DNA from: Hemicentrotus pulcherrimus
Taxonomy: Eukaryota; Echinodermata; Echinoidea; Camarodonta; Strongylocentrotidae
Reading direction: 5' to 3'
Assembly (NCBI GenBank): GCA_003118195.1
Contig: BEXV01000037.1
Coordinates: 68,457-132,456, forward strand
DNA length: 64,000 nt
The notes below the pieces were generated by a model that did not search any database, was not told the DNA's origin, and saw nothing but the letters and a program-made list of their open reading frames with translations. Of this stretch, positions 11,512-25,526 are shown one piece after another. The stretch's first letter is position 1, and each line of letters opens with the position of its first letter. The position numbers and the translations under genes are program-made.

Positions 11512-14500
11512 GTGGATCCACATGAATTTGTTCAAAATCATATTATGGTTAAAGGTACAGTTTGATGAAAAACAAAGCCAATTATTTCCGACTTTTCTAA
11601 AGGAACGGAAGAATTGTACTTCACACGTCAGCACAAACGGAAAGGGTGCATCGATAAGATACCCTAATTCAAAAGTTTCCCCCAAAAGGCGGAATATTCA
11701 AATCGATCGCTTTGACACTGAAAGCAGAAGATAAGCAGTTTTTCATCCTTTATTAGATCTAGAAAACTCATAACATCGAATACTGAGGAACGGATTGGAC
11801 AAGAGTTAATGGAAATAGGACATGGACGTCCACAAAAGTTTTATACTTCTGCTGGTTTCTTTACAATAATCTAAAGTAGGTAGAAGACTGTGTTATAAAC
11901 AAGGTCAAGAGAATTAAAGAGAGCAAGAAATGGCAATAGTAGAACTACAGAGTGTGAAAAAGAAGATTCGGAGGAAGAAAAAACATCTTCAAATCCTCTT
12001 GGGATAGGCCTATTGAATACATTTTTTTGTTGTTGATTAATCCCCCTGTTTTTCCTTACAGTTAACAGCGACCCAGTTCTACCTGCTTAATAACTATGTC
12101 ATGTAAGAAAATGCCAAATAATTGTATGTGTCAGAGAACAGACAAACACCCGTTAGTGTGTAATGTACGGTCATTTTTCTTAGCAAAGTCTTTAAGCATA
12201 ATTAAACATCGAACAAGCCTTATAAAAAAAAAAAACTTTCAACTTAAATGGTGCAAATAGCAGTTTCCAATGTTTAATATTATGTTTAATATTAACCTAA
12301 AACTTTCTGGAACTAATTTGGGTTCAACCTCTTTGTAGCATATTGTTAATTTATATTTTTGTAATTTTTCACACATTACATTTAATCACTGTTCTCATAA
12401 TAAACATTTTTTTTTTAAATTTACAGTTTTTCAAAAATGTTTCAAAATGATGAATAAAATTTGAATTGGAAACGTTTGTTTGCCGAGTATCATAGATTTA
12501 AAAAAAATGTTACATACAATATAATTGTAGCTTCTAATAGTCCGGATACAAGATAAACCAATTTTCAATAACAAAATTCAAAACTTTAAACCTGTGTCTA
12601 AAAAAAAGAAAAAGGAAGAGGTAGTGAGAATTCCTCCGTCTTAAAAAACCCTTCAAGAGCGAGAGTAAAGTGGATTTCTCCAAAGTGGCCAAGTGGGTGA
12701 GATAAAAAGTAATATTACTCGCCCCAGTTGTTTGTGTACTATCGTTTGATAAACAGAACTCAACTTTCTTTTTATGATATCTTGCTCTTGTAGTTTTGGT
12801 GTAATTGTTCGCTTCGGGACTAGAAGGGGGTCACAGTTTGCTTTTTGGAAGCGTGGTGAAAGTGAGCGCCTCTATCTTGTTTTGTAATAACGTCTTTCTA
12901 CACTTCACAATATTTCTAGAATGTTATGACGTCACTTTCAAGACAGTTGGCAAGAATGCCGAATTAATAGGGGACAGAAGAGGTGGCGGGGGAGGAGGGT
13001 TCTCATTTGACCCATCTATGTCATCTCTAGTATGGAATGGACAAAACTAATTTCCAAAAACTATCAAACTACTGATAATTCGCGAAATTTCATCAATGAA
13101 GAGAAGCACAGAGCACTATAAATGAACAAAAAAGTAAATGACTATGATTGCGTAGAAGTTTGGTTTATCCACTAGTCAAAAAGGAAAGCAAGTTTTAAGA
13201 AAAACAACACCTCTAACATGATTTTGGAGAGTAGATAGATTATTTACGATGAAAACGTAGCCAATCTTTAAAACTATGTTATAAGCAGCACCACCTAATT
13301 TATATAGCTGGTGCTGTGGCGTAAGGATATTAAAGAAATGTAGAAAACACCACCCTCATGTTTTGAAGAAAAAAATATCACCATCGCCATAATTGTCGTG
13401 TGTGTTTGTGAGTAGGGCACTGCTGCAATTGTGTGTGTACGTTGTGTATTATTTTACTCACCACATCAGCATTGTTTTCTTCTTTTCTAAAAAAAAAACA
13501 ACAACCCCAAAGCAAACCAAGTTTTGAAGTATTTATATCTCCAATGCACACTAACTAATATTATAATTTGCGTTTCCTCAAAAAGAAGTAAAATACAAAA
13601 GAGGAAAAAGAAGAAAAAAAGAAAAAGAAAACTCCTTTGACTTACGGGAAACGTAAAGTAAAGATATCTGCTATGTATTTAAAATATCAATTATAATCTG
13701 ACATTATACTGATTTTATCAGATTATATCGCTAATAAATTTAGATAATACACAATAAAAACGTGTCGGTGCATATGAATTATTCCTTCTCGAACTTCATA
13801 CTTGTTCATGTTTTGTAATTAACGAAACCTCTGCAATTGCCATCGACATGTTTTGCAGGATTCTTGTATGTGTATGATTATATCGCAGAGCGAGTTTGCG
13901 GAAGTGTGACGGAGTTGATAGGATGTTGTTACACCGTCAATATTAGCGCAAGATTCACAGGGGATGCGAGAGCTGTCTAATGTGCAAATCTCGAGAACAC
14001 TGAATCGCAGGGAAACCTTGGCGAATATTGATTTTTGGATTCCACTGTGCTTTCGTGACAAGAAAAGCGATCAATTTTTCCTCCTGTTGCAACAACTATC
14101 CAACTTTCGAGTGGGATTTTTCTGTTATATTGCCTGGAATGTCGACTAACTCGTAAGCTCAGAATAGAAAAACACCTTTCCAAACACGGTCAAGTTTATA
14201 AAAAAAAAGCTGAATAACTAAGTCTTTGTCGATTTGCAATGATTTATATTTCGTCAAGCAACACGTTCTCAAGCTGTACTGTTAAAGAAATAAAATATCA
14301 AGATATTATGAATTTATTTGAGAACCTAATAAAACATTGTGGTACGTATAGGACTACAAGTAGCAGATTTGAATTACAAACAATCTTTCACATCCTCTGG
14401 TACACACATGAGCCGCGAAATGTTTTCAAAAGTAGGGCGTATCGAACAAAATGCCACTTTTTGGCAAAAGAGGCACCCACACAACAAATCGTTGCAACGC

Positions 14501-14866
14501 CTTGCAATCAAAATGTCATATTTTGTAACATTTCCATAAAATCAATCTACCTGTCACTGTTTCCGCGTCATGATTAATTATAGTGACACTGTTTGTGAGC
14601 AAGTGAGTGTTATTAATATATACAAAATAAAAAAGTCATTATTTGGGGCTCCAAACAATTATTCATGTATACAGAGACCAAAAACTGAGCGAGGTTTGAC
14701 TATGTCTGCTATCAAAATACAAATAACACCTTATTTCTATCTCTATTCATATGATTTGAACAAACATATCTTTTTTTATTTTCTATTAATGGCACAAAAT
14801 GAATAAGAACATTCTTATTTTGGTTTGGTTTGGATTTACACTTTTAATGTGTACGTTTCGGATGAA
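11512..14866. other. No gene recognised
   Basis: AT-rich sequence with small unrelated open frames and homopolymer A runs. No domain or repeat recognised. Confidence 0.5.
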
Positions 14867-15118
14867 NNNNNNNNNNNNNNNNNNNNNNNNNNNNNNNNNN
14901 NNNNNNNNNNNNNNNNNNNNNNNNNNNNNNNNNNNNNNNNNNNNNNNNNNNNNNNNNNNNNNNNNNNNNNNNNNNNNNNNNNNNNNNNNNNNNNNNNNNN
15001 NNNNNNNNNNNNNNNNNNNNNNNNNNNNNNNNNNNNNNNNNNNNNNNNNNNNNNNNNNNNNNNNNNNNNNNNNNNNNNNNNNNNNNNNNNNNNNNNNNNN
15101 NNNNNNNNNNNNNNNNNN
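14867..15118. other. Assembly gap (252 N) ending in a poly-C run
   Basis: The N run is followed directly by about 13 C residues (15119-15131). Confidence 1.
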
Positions 15119-15131
15119 CCCCCCCCCCCCC

Positions 15132-16604
15132 GTTTATTCCGTTGTGAAAATTTCGACCCGATTAAAAAAAGTCGATTGAAAAAATCCTGCGTACACCACT
15201 GTGTATGTGTTATCGGCCCTAAACAAATTGCCCTTCAAAAGGATCATCAAGTGCCTCAAAATAGTAAAAATCTTTAAGTGACCGGTTTTACCATATTCAT
15301 TTCCCTAATAGACTATAGTGTTATGAAACCCGTTAGGAAAACGAATTTTTAAATTTCGATTTCCAATCATAAATGTCTTGATACTCAGACAGGCGATCAG
15401 CTTGTACATTTCACGGGGTTCCTGACCGACCTAAAGGTATATAATTATCATTGCAGCATGATCTAAATCCAGGATTTTGTTTCCAGAATCTGAGACACAG
15501 TTACCCAATCCCTTTAATAGTTTCGATTTGCGGATTACTTTTCCTTCGCCACGTATTAGATTGTCAGCATTTGAGAAATGTTTAAGACACTCTTGGGATA
15601 CTCATCAAATCCACTCTGACCTTAAGAATCACCGTATATTAATATAGCTATCCATCCATGGAAAGCTAAATCTACTTTATTTGTGGCAAAAATATTAAAC
15701 CGAATTCAATTTAAAAATCGAGATCACATACCGAAGACCGAGATTTCGTACAATCAAATCATATATCGAATGTTCTTTCTTTTTATATTACTCATGCATA
15801 TCATGTATACAGGACAGGACCCGGAGGAGAAAGGCACATGGTATGCAAGGATATTTTGGGACTGAATCTTGAAGAGACAGGGATATGAGCAACTGTTGAT
15901 CTCGTTATGGATACTCCATAACATTACGCATTTTCGCCTCAAGAAATTAACAATTCCTTGCCGCTAGTCGAGAGGTACTCAACATAATTTAAAAGGATCG
16001 TAATTTTGAAACACAAATTTTCTAAAGCGGGATTTTCATAATTCTGATATTGAAAAAGGCTTTTCATTCTGATCAGGTTCGTTCATGATTATAAAAGTTT
16101 TTTTTAAAGGTCTCTTTATTATTTCCGAATTACTTAGCTTCGGAATTACGATCCCTCTGTCATTTTCTGAATCATGAACCATATTTCATTTTCGAAATGA
16201 TAGACCTTCTGGATAACAAACCTTTGGGAAAACGACATGTAACCGCAAAGTTGGCTGCATAGTCTTTGATGTTCCATTGTCACCATTTTTGAGTCAAACA
16301 GTCAAACATTAACCAATCCATCATATTTCATTTCGAATATGAGCTGTGTTCAATACAGTATTCTGATTTGTGTGCTTTTTAATTCGTTTAAAGTCCAAGA
16401 CTGTGTAATTGTTAATGTATTTTTGCCAATATCATGAAATTGATACGATTTATAAATCCAAGGTGTATTAAACAACTAACGTAGTCTCTGACTCTTTAAA
16501 AATCTCGGGCGATATATCAATATTCATGCATGTGTATGTAATTATGTGTGAATGAATATGTGCATGTATACCACCGTCTAGCCTGGAAGGAAAGGCGCCT
16601 CATC
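15132..16604. other. No gene recognised
   Basis: AT-rich sequence with no supportable feature. Confidence 0.55.
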
Positions 16605-16840
16605 AGAACTTGTACATAGGACAGACAGTTAGCATAAGAAAAACAGAGGGGGACTCGGTACATGGAAAGATTGGGAGAGGAGTTCCACAAGGATGTCTAG
16701 TATCACCCATCTTGTTCAATATTTTGTGGAAAGAAAGCTCGCTAATTATCGATACAACAGAACAGGGATCAAAGCCCACACATCACTAGCTAAGAAGGCA
16801 TTCTCTATGAACAGAAGGGCACTGACATCAAAAATCTAAG
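16605..16840 (+). mobile_element. Decayed LINE reverse-transcriptase fragment
   Basis: In one frame, starting near 16607, the sequence reads NLYIGQTVSIRK, then IGRGVPQGCLVSPILFNI (from 16670). The latter is the conserved GRGV-QGC-SP-LFN segment of non-LTR retrotransposon reverse transcriptases (domain 4 region). It soon loses homology at WKE; a second piece (about 16793-16838) reads KAFSMNRRALTSKI and stops, resembling a later part of such ORFs after an internal deletion. No endonuclease, catalytic YADD or poly-A tail is present. It is a dead relic; the clade was not determined. Confidence 0.8.
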
Positions 16841-17522
16841 TATTAGGAAGACTCATAGGCCTACGTTTTACATAGACAACATACAATTTCCGTTAAAAAA
16901 AACCCCAACTAAATGCTTTATGATTCTCTTCCATCAAACACATTAAAATGTTTTCACTCACTTCCTTTCAAAAATCGATTTTAGGCGCGTCACCGAAAAT
17001 CCCTAGTCCTATTATAGTCAAAGGTTAAATAGACATTCCATATTGCTTTATAGCATCGCAGCTAGGGTTACTACGAAGCGAGGATTAGGAAGAATTCGAT
17101 TCGAGTTATTGACTTTATCAAGGTTCTCTACACAAAGTCGAATATTTTGGCATCCGTAATAGATTTAGCTCAACCCAATTGCTCACGCTAACGATGACTT
17201 TTTAGTAAGCTAAATGGCAAATAAGACCAAAATGCGACGAAAGAAAAAGACCGAAAATAGCAATAAATTTACCAATGATAAAATATTATCTTGAACAATA
17301 ATAAGCAAAATTCAAGAGCCACATTGAGAGTCATGAAAAATGAGATAAATTGACTAAGGGCAAAATCAATGAAGATGATTTTTTTTATCCAATCATTTAG
17401 TGTAATTTTGTTTAACATTCCCTTGTGAGTATATAAACGAAACACCGATAAATTCAAGAGCATCTACTTAAACAAGTTAAGTTATCCAGGACAGCCTAAC
17501 TTACCAGGTCCCTGTGGTTATT
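16841..17522. other. No gene recognised
   Basis: AT-rich sequence, nothing recognised. Confidence 0.5.
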
Positions 17523-17529
17523 ATGTTTT

Positions 17530-17767
17530 AGGAAAGGATAAATGTAAAGGGAGAGGGGAAAATTTGGATAAAGGAGAGAGGGAAAGATGGGGAGAAAAGA
17601 ACAATAGGGAGAAGGGAAGGGTAGAGAAAGACAGTAAAAGGAAACAGAAAAATTGAAGAGAAAGACAGATTTAGAGATAGTGAGTATTTGATAAAATGAT
17701 AAGATATAAAGAGAATCATCGCGATTGGGTAAAGAGTATAGAGAGAGAGCGAGAGAAAGAGAGAGGC
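17530..17767 (+). repeat. Polypurine (GGGAGA/AGAG) tract
   Basis: Strongly purine-biased + strand (GGAGAG, GGGAGAAG, GAGAGAGC units) over about 240 bp. It precedes the CpG-dense block at 17790. Confidence 0.85.
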
Positions 17768-17789
17768 CACAGCAGTCGAAACAATTTTT

Positions 17790-18090
17790 TAGTGTAAACC
17801 GCGAGCATGCGCATATTTTTTGAGTGACGCCGAGTCGTGTGTGCATGTAAAGCTCGCCGAGAAAAGATGGAAAGAGAAGAAAATAGCGCATTAAAACCAG
17901 GCACTCAGAGGTGCACGCCAGTTGGGCGGTACTCGAGCAAACGCTGTCTTGCTACTCGCTTCCATCTTCCCGTGATTACCTCCAGATACACGCGAGGTGC
18001 CCGCCGTATGAAGAAGGTGATTCGACGAGTTACTCCCACACACGCTCTCTCTCCCCGCCCGTCATTCAATCTCTCTCCAGCGATCTATTC
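17790..18090. promoter_or_regulatory. CpG-dense block with NRF1-like site; candidate promoter
   Basis: I count about 25 CpG dinucleotides in roughly 300 bp, against sparse CpG in the surrounding AT-rich sequence. GCATGCGCAT at 17805-17814 matches the NRF1 recognition core. The block lies 17 kb upstream of the receptor start codon; a GGTAAGTC splice-donor-like site occurs at 18470-18477. A non-coding first exon of the receptor or a separate transcript is possible; neither is shown by the sequence. Confidence 0.35.
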
Positions 18091-21081
18091 ATTATCATGA
18101 CTCTTGACAGTTTGGTATGCATGTTTACCAAGTCTTTACCTTAAGTGATGCAGTTCTATCTCTCTCCTATCTTTGATTCTTACCAAGCTACATGAGATCA
18201 TTTTCTCTACTTTTCTCAATTACACATTTTCACCCTTTCTTTAACTTCCACCTACCTCTTCATCAAAGCATCGACCTTGGTTGTTGTACGTGGCAATTTG
18301 TGCTCTTCGGAAAATAAGGAATAGAGTGGCTATTGATCCTGCTTTCGGCGTCCTATTGACAATTTCATACGCGATTTTGGGAGTATAATACATCGAGACG
18401 ATTGAAAAGCTATAGCTCTGATTACATGGACCATTTACTATGTCAATAGAGGAATCGTGTAAGAGTTCGGTAAGTCAAGGATAAATTATTGAATTTGCGT
18501 ACATATTTGAAGGCTGGTGTTGTTTATTCCTCCATGCAGTTAGCTGTACAGTCTTTTCCGCCCACAGGCTCAGCGTCAACACTGAAGTAATTTTATTACT
18601 CATTATTCCTAAGCATTGCTTTTTAGTGGACCACTCTGTTTCCAAAATGTATTCCTAAATTGTTGTAAATGTTTATGATTGATTTGTAATGTTTTGTTGG
18701 AAACATAAATAAATTAAAAGTAATCTTACAAAGTAATACCGGAAAATAGATGCTTTATCAATGATCAGTAGGGGTTATATCACAATAGGTGGTTCTGGGT
18801 AATCAAATATACTGGACGAGATTAAGATTGTGAACAATCTTGCGTTCAGTCGGTCACCCGTTGTAATAATAGTATACATGTATTATTTTAATTAAATACT
18901 CGGGAATAGAAAGTATATAAAACAAAAATGTATAACCCCGTCAACAGCATGAACCGAAGACAGTGATGTTTTACCTTAACAACTGAGGCGTTTTCAAAAA
19001 TGAAAACGAAGATATTGGTGGAGAAAACTCAATGTCTCTGTGCAGTAAGTTTTCACGAGCAAGTTATATTACTCACAGAAACAATATACAGATAGCTGAA
19101 TTATTCACACTCCTTGTAAATGTGATGTTGTTTATTGTATTTATGGTAACTCAAGAATCAACGGGACCGTTTGAATTAGGGCAGTTGTGGAAAACCTTTA
19201 GATTTACTAAACTTTATTCTGTCCCATTCTCAGGAAAAGTAAATGAGGAAGAATCCATTTTTCACATGTTTGAATAATTCCAACAAAATCTGTAAGGGTA
19301 TGGATAATTTAGTTGTTAATTGTATACTTATAAGTCTTGTCATTTTCCGGAATTTTCGTTTGTCACGAAAATCCAAAATACATGCAGTTTATTCCTTCTT
19401 AAATTTCACGAAAGACACCGTAAAATTCATCTTTATTGGGAAGGTTATCTTTAACATTACTGTGTATAGTTTTTGGAGGTACAGTATTACCCACATTGTA
19501 GTTTCTCACATCAAATCTTCGAACTGTAAATCAGCTGATCAATTGCGATCATGTATTGTTTCGTAATAGTAACAAAACAGTCGTACTTTAAAAAAACTGC
19601 CTGTGTATGTTCTAGCCTCATTTTCATCTTTTATGTTGTGAGCCAATTCGAAAATAATGAAAGCGTTTCATTTGATGCAGTGATTCTGATGATAATCGTC
19701 AAACAGGAGGGTATTGTGTGTATCCTGCACTTTCATTCTCCCAGGAAAGTACGATCTGAACATGACTTTTCCTGTTCCTTGTCTTAATGAAAGGTGACAT
19801 TTGTTTTTATTGAAATCGAAGAGAGGACTCAGTTAGGATTATTTATAATCTTCATAATGCTGCCGGGGATCATATACCGCTCATGTTCTTCCATAAAGTC
19901 TATGATGGGATGTCAGATTTACTTGCCAGATTTACTATTGACGAGATGTTCGAGACAATTTGTACGGCTCGAAACAATAATATTTATCATCATGTTCATC
20001 AAAAAATTTCCATTATTGAGCATGTCGATTATCCTCTTTGATTTTCGTCTTTTTAGGGATCCCCTGATACAAGGTAGCAAAACATTAAATCCGAAATGAG
20101 CAAAAAATGAAGAGATTCGATTATACAAAATACATGTACATCACATTGTTTTATTTTCGCCTGCAGTTTGTACATCGTTACAAGGTGAAGAATGTAAAAT
20201 TCCCACTGGCTTCCCGATTCCTAAGATCAAATCAAAAGATAAGTTCCATTAAGTACAACGTTACATCGTTGAAAAATAAACTCGTTGGAGCACCTATCTA
20301 TTGAAATCTATTCTAAAATAACAGTGGGGTATAGATGAACCACAGATATTATTTATCATGAGTAAATTTCCTTTGTTGGTATTTTCCATTCGCAAAACTC
20401 TTCCGCTTCGTCTCAATCGCTGTACAGATAACCATGGTAACAACATGCACCATGGATACTGTAAGGAGAGCATAGGTTTGTGAAAAAAAGTCAAGCTGAG
20501 GAAAGAGTGAGAGAGAGAAAGAGAGATATGGAGAGAGACAGAGGGGGTGGGGGTAATAAAAGACGTTCCCATGGTTTTGATATTTTCGAAACATTAAAGG
20601 CAATGGACATAGTGAATAATGGATGGATATCATTAGGTTTGACAGCAATTGAATGAAGAGCGTGCTTTCATAACGATTCATTAAACACGGGCAAGACAGA
20701 GAAAAAAAGGCCCGCTGATATTGCGACTGAAATCCTTCACGACACCTTGCCTCTACACTGCCTCTACAATGATTCCACCATCAACATCAACTTAGGGTCT
20801 ACAAATAACCACACGCCATGCTTGCCGTGTTGGCAAAGTGCCCCCTTCCAATACCATTCATTATTCATTGTCATACTTTTAAATTCATTCAACGATTCAG
20901 CCACGACCAACGGTGTATTTAGCACATTTGCTTTGAGTATGGCTTCCCGGTGGGAGTAATTCATTCATAATACACCGACCTCTGTGATGATAGTCCCCAT
21001 CATGTTAGAAAATTCCCCTCTTTTGTCCATTGTTAAGCTGTGGCAGATTAGCCTTGTACGAAATAAGTTATCAAATAAAGG
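18091..21081. other. No gene recognised
   Basis: Several adjacent + strand open frames (19032-20304) lie in different phases and show no homology or coding signature that I recognise. A 34-bp segment at 19293-19326 recurs at 24738 (see findings). Confidence 0.5.
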
Positions 21082-21255
21082 CTACTCTACTACTGCTACT
21101 ACTACTACTGCTACTACTACTACTGCTACTACTACTACTATTACTATTACTACTTCTACTATTACTAATACTCTACCACCAATACTACTACTACTCCACC
21201 TTCCACTACCACTACTGATACTCTTGCTACTACTAAAACTACTACAACTACTACT
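21082..21255 (+). repeat. (ACT)n microsatellite
   Basis: Imperfect CTA/ACT array with GCT, ATT and CCA variants. Confidence 0.95.
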
Positions 21256-23693
21256 GGATAATTGATTTTATAAAACGATAAATTTGTACAAAACGACATT
21301 GGTAAAAAAACACGAATCTCTAGGCAACGTTGTAGTATGTTCTTTTAGTCTTTATGTTTTTATTTATAACAAAACTCAATATATCACTCAAAACAAAAAC
21401 ACATATATGAACATTCTCTATCATGCCGAACATTTTTCAGTACTTTAGTTCCCCCACTCATGGACCTTGATGTTTTTTACAATTCCTATGAACATTAATT
21501 TGTATAAATCAGTTAGAACACACGATCATTCAGACAAATATAACGTGCACTATGACATTTACCCATTTCCTATAGGCTTAACAACGTATTTCCTACCATA
21601 CAATAAAACTATTGTGGCGCCTAAAAGCGCATACATTCATTTAATATTTTATTCACTTTCACAGGCGTAAAGCAAGGTATTCTACCGTTACGACTTCGTG
21701 CCTTTGTCATTGATAACAATGATTACGATTTTGCCATGACAACAGCTCATGTAATGATCAATTTAGTTTACGTATCAATCCACCCCTGAGTCGATATTTT
21801 TGGTAGTATATAATATGAATATGAATATGACTATAATTATACCGTTTGTTTAGTGCCATAAGGATGTTAACTCTGTGTTTAATTATTTTAGTGATGGCCT
21901 TTTGGCTCCAAACAGGCAAAATCATTACTAATTCTCTTTCTGGTTAAAAGATACTTTCAAATATTTGGAAAAAAGGTGATGGGAAACAACATTTATTAGA
22001 TAAACGACATCAATAGTCCAGAACCCCTTTGAAATTACTACTCTAGTCATGATGATATTAAGGAGTTAAGTTTCATTTATACCGCGGTACAAATACAATA
22101 ACATCCTTGCTGAATAGGAACGTCGCTCTTTCGTGTATTAAATAAACGTTGATTATCTGTCTCAAACCTCAAGGATGTCTTTCTGACTTTAAAAGCGAAA
22201 TTAATCGACAATTCTATTACCTGCATGCCGTCACAAAAAAATGTTAGCTTCTTTTAATCTCTCTAAGAAAGCGAGACAACATTATGTTTCCTCATGCATC
22301 CTGATTATCTTAGTGTTTTATCTCAGTTTTGCCTTCATGCTTGCACATGAGTATATTTACCATGATAACTCCGACAAAGGCAGTGAGAATTAGTTTGACA
22401 GAGGTTTGAAACGGGGTAACCAGTGTTCGAGATGAAGTTACACCACTAAAAAATTGCGTTTCGAAGTGGCACTAATCCTTAGTTACCTAACCCTTGATTA
22501 CACATAGGCCAGCGGAAATATACTGAAGTAGATACTTGCTTTCATACCGTTCAGGTGGCATATCCCAACAATCAATTCATAGGGTGATGCCTTAAGACTG
22601 GATAACAAAAGATATGATGGTACAGTTGCATCAATGCTTACTAATAAAGTTTTAACTACAGAATTACTCTTATAAATTGCTTCATCGATAAAGGTTTATC
22701 TTTAGGGTCCACGCACAGCTTCGTGCTCATAATATGCCTGCAATTTGGATAGATTGCTTGATAATGGAGACAAACAACTTTCTGATGTGGAAATAATCAA
22801 GAATTAATTTGTTCTATGGATTGCGTGATTATTTCTTGCTTTCCGGTAGGGACGAGTAATCATTGGGATTAGTTCTTTGGACGACGCCCTCGGTAATTTT
22901 CGCCAGAGTGGTTTCTGCAGAAACTCTTAGTGCGGGCAATTATATGTTTTGGATGTTTTCATATTGACAGTCGCCATCGGGTCCCTGGATGTTTATGCTA
23001 GGATTGTCAATATCTTCCATCCCTATGATTTCGCCTCATTGCTCGACGATTATCGCTTCTTCGATCTCCAATAGATCAGGGGAGAAATCCTAAATATAAA
23101 TATTCATTGCGCTTCACGTTTGATATAGAGTCCAAAAGGATTCCAGCCTTTGAGATGATACATTCGGTAGAAACCAAAGAACACAGACAATGACGATCAA
23201 ACCTGTGTGCCCATGATGTACATTATTTACGCATGAAATACAATCATAATGAGACAATGCGTTGTCTGTGGCAGATCCAGGGAAGGGGGAACTTTGAGAA
23301 AGAAACAACACCTTGGGGGAACATTCGTTGTGTAAACAACGATTATTATGAGTGTTTTTTTGCAGCTTTTCTCCCCACATGATAGAATTTTTCGACACGA
23401 CACAACCCATTACGTCACTATCAGGAATTATCCCCTGTGAAAAAAAAATTCAGGCTCCACCTTCTCTTCCATTTAACAAACATCATGAACGCACCTTTCA
23501 ACGGGCAACACGGCTGAACGGGGACCTGGAGAAGACGACTTCGAAAGATTAGCTTTTCATCTAGCTTTGTCATCTGTCTGTTAGAGGTTTAATTTTGAGA
23601 AAGGTATACAAATGCATGGAAGCAGAAAAAATAACAACTGTAGATCAGTGGCGTAGAAAACCAACGTTAATTGTTCCCTCTTTCTCAATCTCT
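21256..23693. other. No gene recognised
   Basis: Unique sequence without a recognisable feature. Confidence 0.5.
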
Positions 23694-23703
23694 CTCACTC
23701 ATA

Positions 23704-23746
23704 ATCACACACACACACACACACACTCTCTCTCTCTCTCTCTCTT
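23704..23746 (+). repeat. (CA)n(CT)n microsatellite
   Basis: CACACA run followed by CTCTCT run. Confidence 0.95.
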
Positions 23747-25118
23747 CCATCGCTATCTGAATTTCCTTCAATCTTTCCCACCGACTTTCCTTCTCTATTA
23801 GATGTCATGTTGTTTGTTCGACAAAGGTCGAAAAAACATCGGGAAACATACGATAAGTTTATTCATTAAAGAGCAATAAATCTTAATGTCAGCGTTATCG
23901 TGATGCAGTAAAGTAATGAGAAATGCCTCGATTTAAATGACTTTTCTGATAGGTGGGGATTATACATGTATTTGTTTATTTTATGTAGGTTAATTAGCTA
24001 ATATTTGCAGTGCTAGGAAGAAGAGTTTATTGTGAAATCATCATTTCTGAAGGCTGATGGTCGATCGAAATAAGAATTTCCGTAGGCGGGTGCACAATCT
24101 ATAAGATTAGTTACCGTTTTTCGACAATGTCGCCCCTAAAGTTCTTCAAATGTGAAATTTGAAATGTCATTGAGATTGTCTGAAAATGAAATATAGCTAG
24201 TATTAAAGTTGATATGTGTTCAATGTATTGTTTTGCTTGCATTGTCAATGGATAAAGTTCCGTAGAATATTTTCCTTTTCTTCATGGAACAGGGACGTTC
24301 AGAATCCGATTCAAAGTACTACACAGATAGAAAACAAATGCATATTTGCATGGGGGGTAAAAAATAAAACATTAGATTAATATGAAATACATATTTTCTC
24401 GATTCTGGAAACAATTTCATATCGGCAAAATCTTATGATTTCCATTACGATATTTCCTATCATTTTTTTTCTTTTGACTATACATGTATAGGAAGGTGCG
24501 TTTTACGGTTAATACATATAACATTTAAACTACTAAGACCCCTTGTCAATTTGTTTTGCGTTTGCTTTTGTGTGTGTGTGATGTTTATTTCGTTGATCAA
24601 GAATAAACGATCGACTCGTTGAATCAGGGCCTTGGTTGAATACAATTAGACGTCAGTTTTAATATGTCACATTCTCAAAAAACATAAATCAGGATAAAGC
24701 AATTTTTCACAAAATCAAACAAATTACGTTACTTGTTAAGGGTATGTATAATTTAGTTGTTAACCGTATGCATCAGCCAGGGCATATAGGCGGTGGTAAA
24801 CGCCAGTGGCTACTGCATATATACTCTCATCCCGAATTGGCAAAATGCTTGGAATCATGTGCCTCAATGAATCCCGATAGAAAAATCCACTCTAATAAAA
24901 TGGCTTGCCGTGTTTTGCTCGCACGCGAGAACATGGCAGAATCGTTCGATGTGCGCAACATGTCTACGACTGTGTGGACACGTCTGTATGATATTGCATA
25001 AAGTAATTTTCTAATCTTTCGCGAAGTGACGATATTGAATTAAAGGCTTCAACGACGTAGGAGGGTGGGGAGGGATATCGGGAAGACCAAAAGTGCGTTG
25101 TTCACTTCGATCCTTTTT
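23747..25118. other. No gene recognised; one anonymous open frame
   Basis: An 85-codon + strand frame at 24744-25001 has a fairly even amino-acid mix (for example GGGKRQWLLHIYSHPELAKC) but no family that I recognise and no splice or conservation evidence. It is left uncalled. Confidence 0.4.
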
Positions 25119-25119
25119 C

Positions 25120-25161
25120 CTACAGAGGGAGGGAGAGGGAGAGAGAGAGAGGGGGGGGGGG
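25120..25161 (+). repeat. GGAGAG / poly-G low-complexity edge of gap
   Basis: GGGAGAG units run into an 11-base G tract at the gap edge. Confidence 0.9.
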
Positions 25162-25281
25162 NNNNNNNNNNNNNNNNNNNNNNNNNNNNNNNNNNNNNNN
25201 NNNNNNNNNNNNNNNNNNNNNNNNNNNNNNNNNNNNNNNNNNNNNNNNNNNNNNNNNNNNNNNNNNNNNNNNNNNNNNNNN
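25162..25281. other. Assembly gap (120 N) bounded by poly-G on both sides
   Basis: Run of N followed by GGGGGGG. Confidence 1.
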
Positions 25282-25526
25282 GGGGGGGTGGTGTCCATGA
25301 ATATTGTCTCTAGAGCCGCCATTATTCACCTCAAATCTTATTCCTCTCTGGGGAGAGACTCTTATTTTCGCCTGGAATAGCATAACGTGATTTGTTTCTA
25401 CTCGAGTTATCTATCGAATGCGTTAAGCATCTCCGAAGAGAATTTGATGAATCTTGACGAGAAGACATAACATTCAAATGAGTGAACTTGAAGTGAACTT
25501 CATCTAAAAGAAATTAAAGGAAAGTA

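Noticed and set aside
19032..20304. Cluster of adjacent + strand open frames
   Set aside because: Different phases, AT-rich random composition, no shared domain or plausible introns.
24744..25001. 85-codon frame beginning MYNLVVN
   Set aside because: Even composition but no recognised domain, splice context or conservation evidence.
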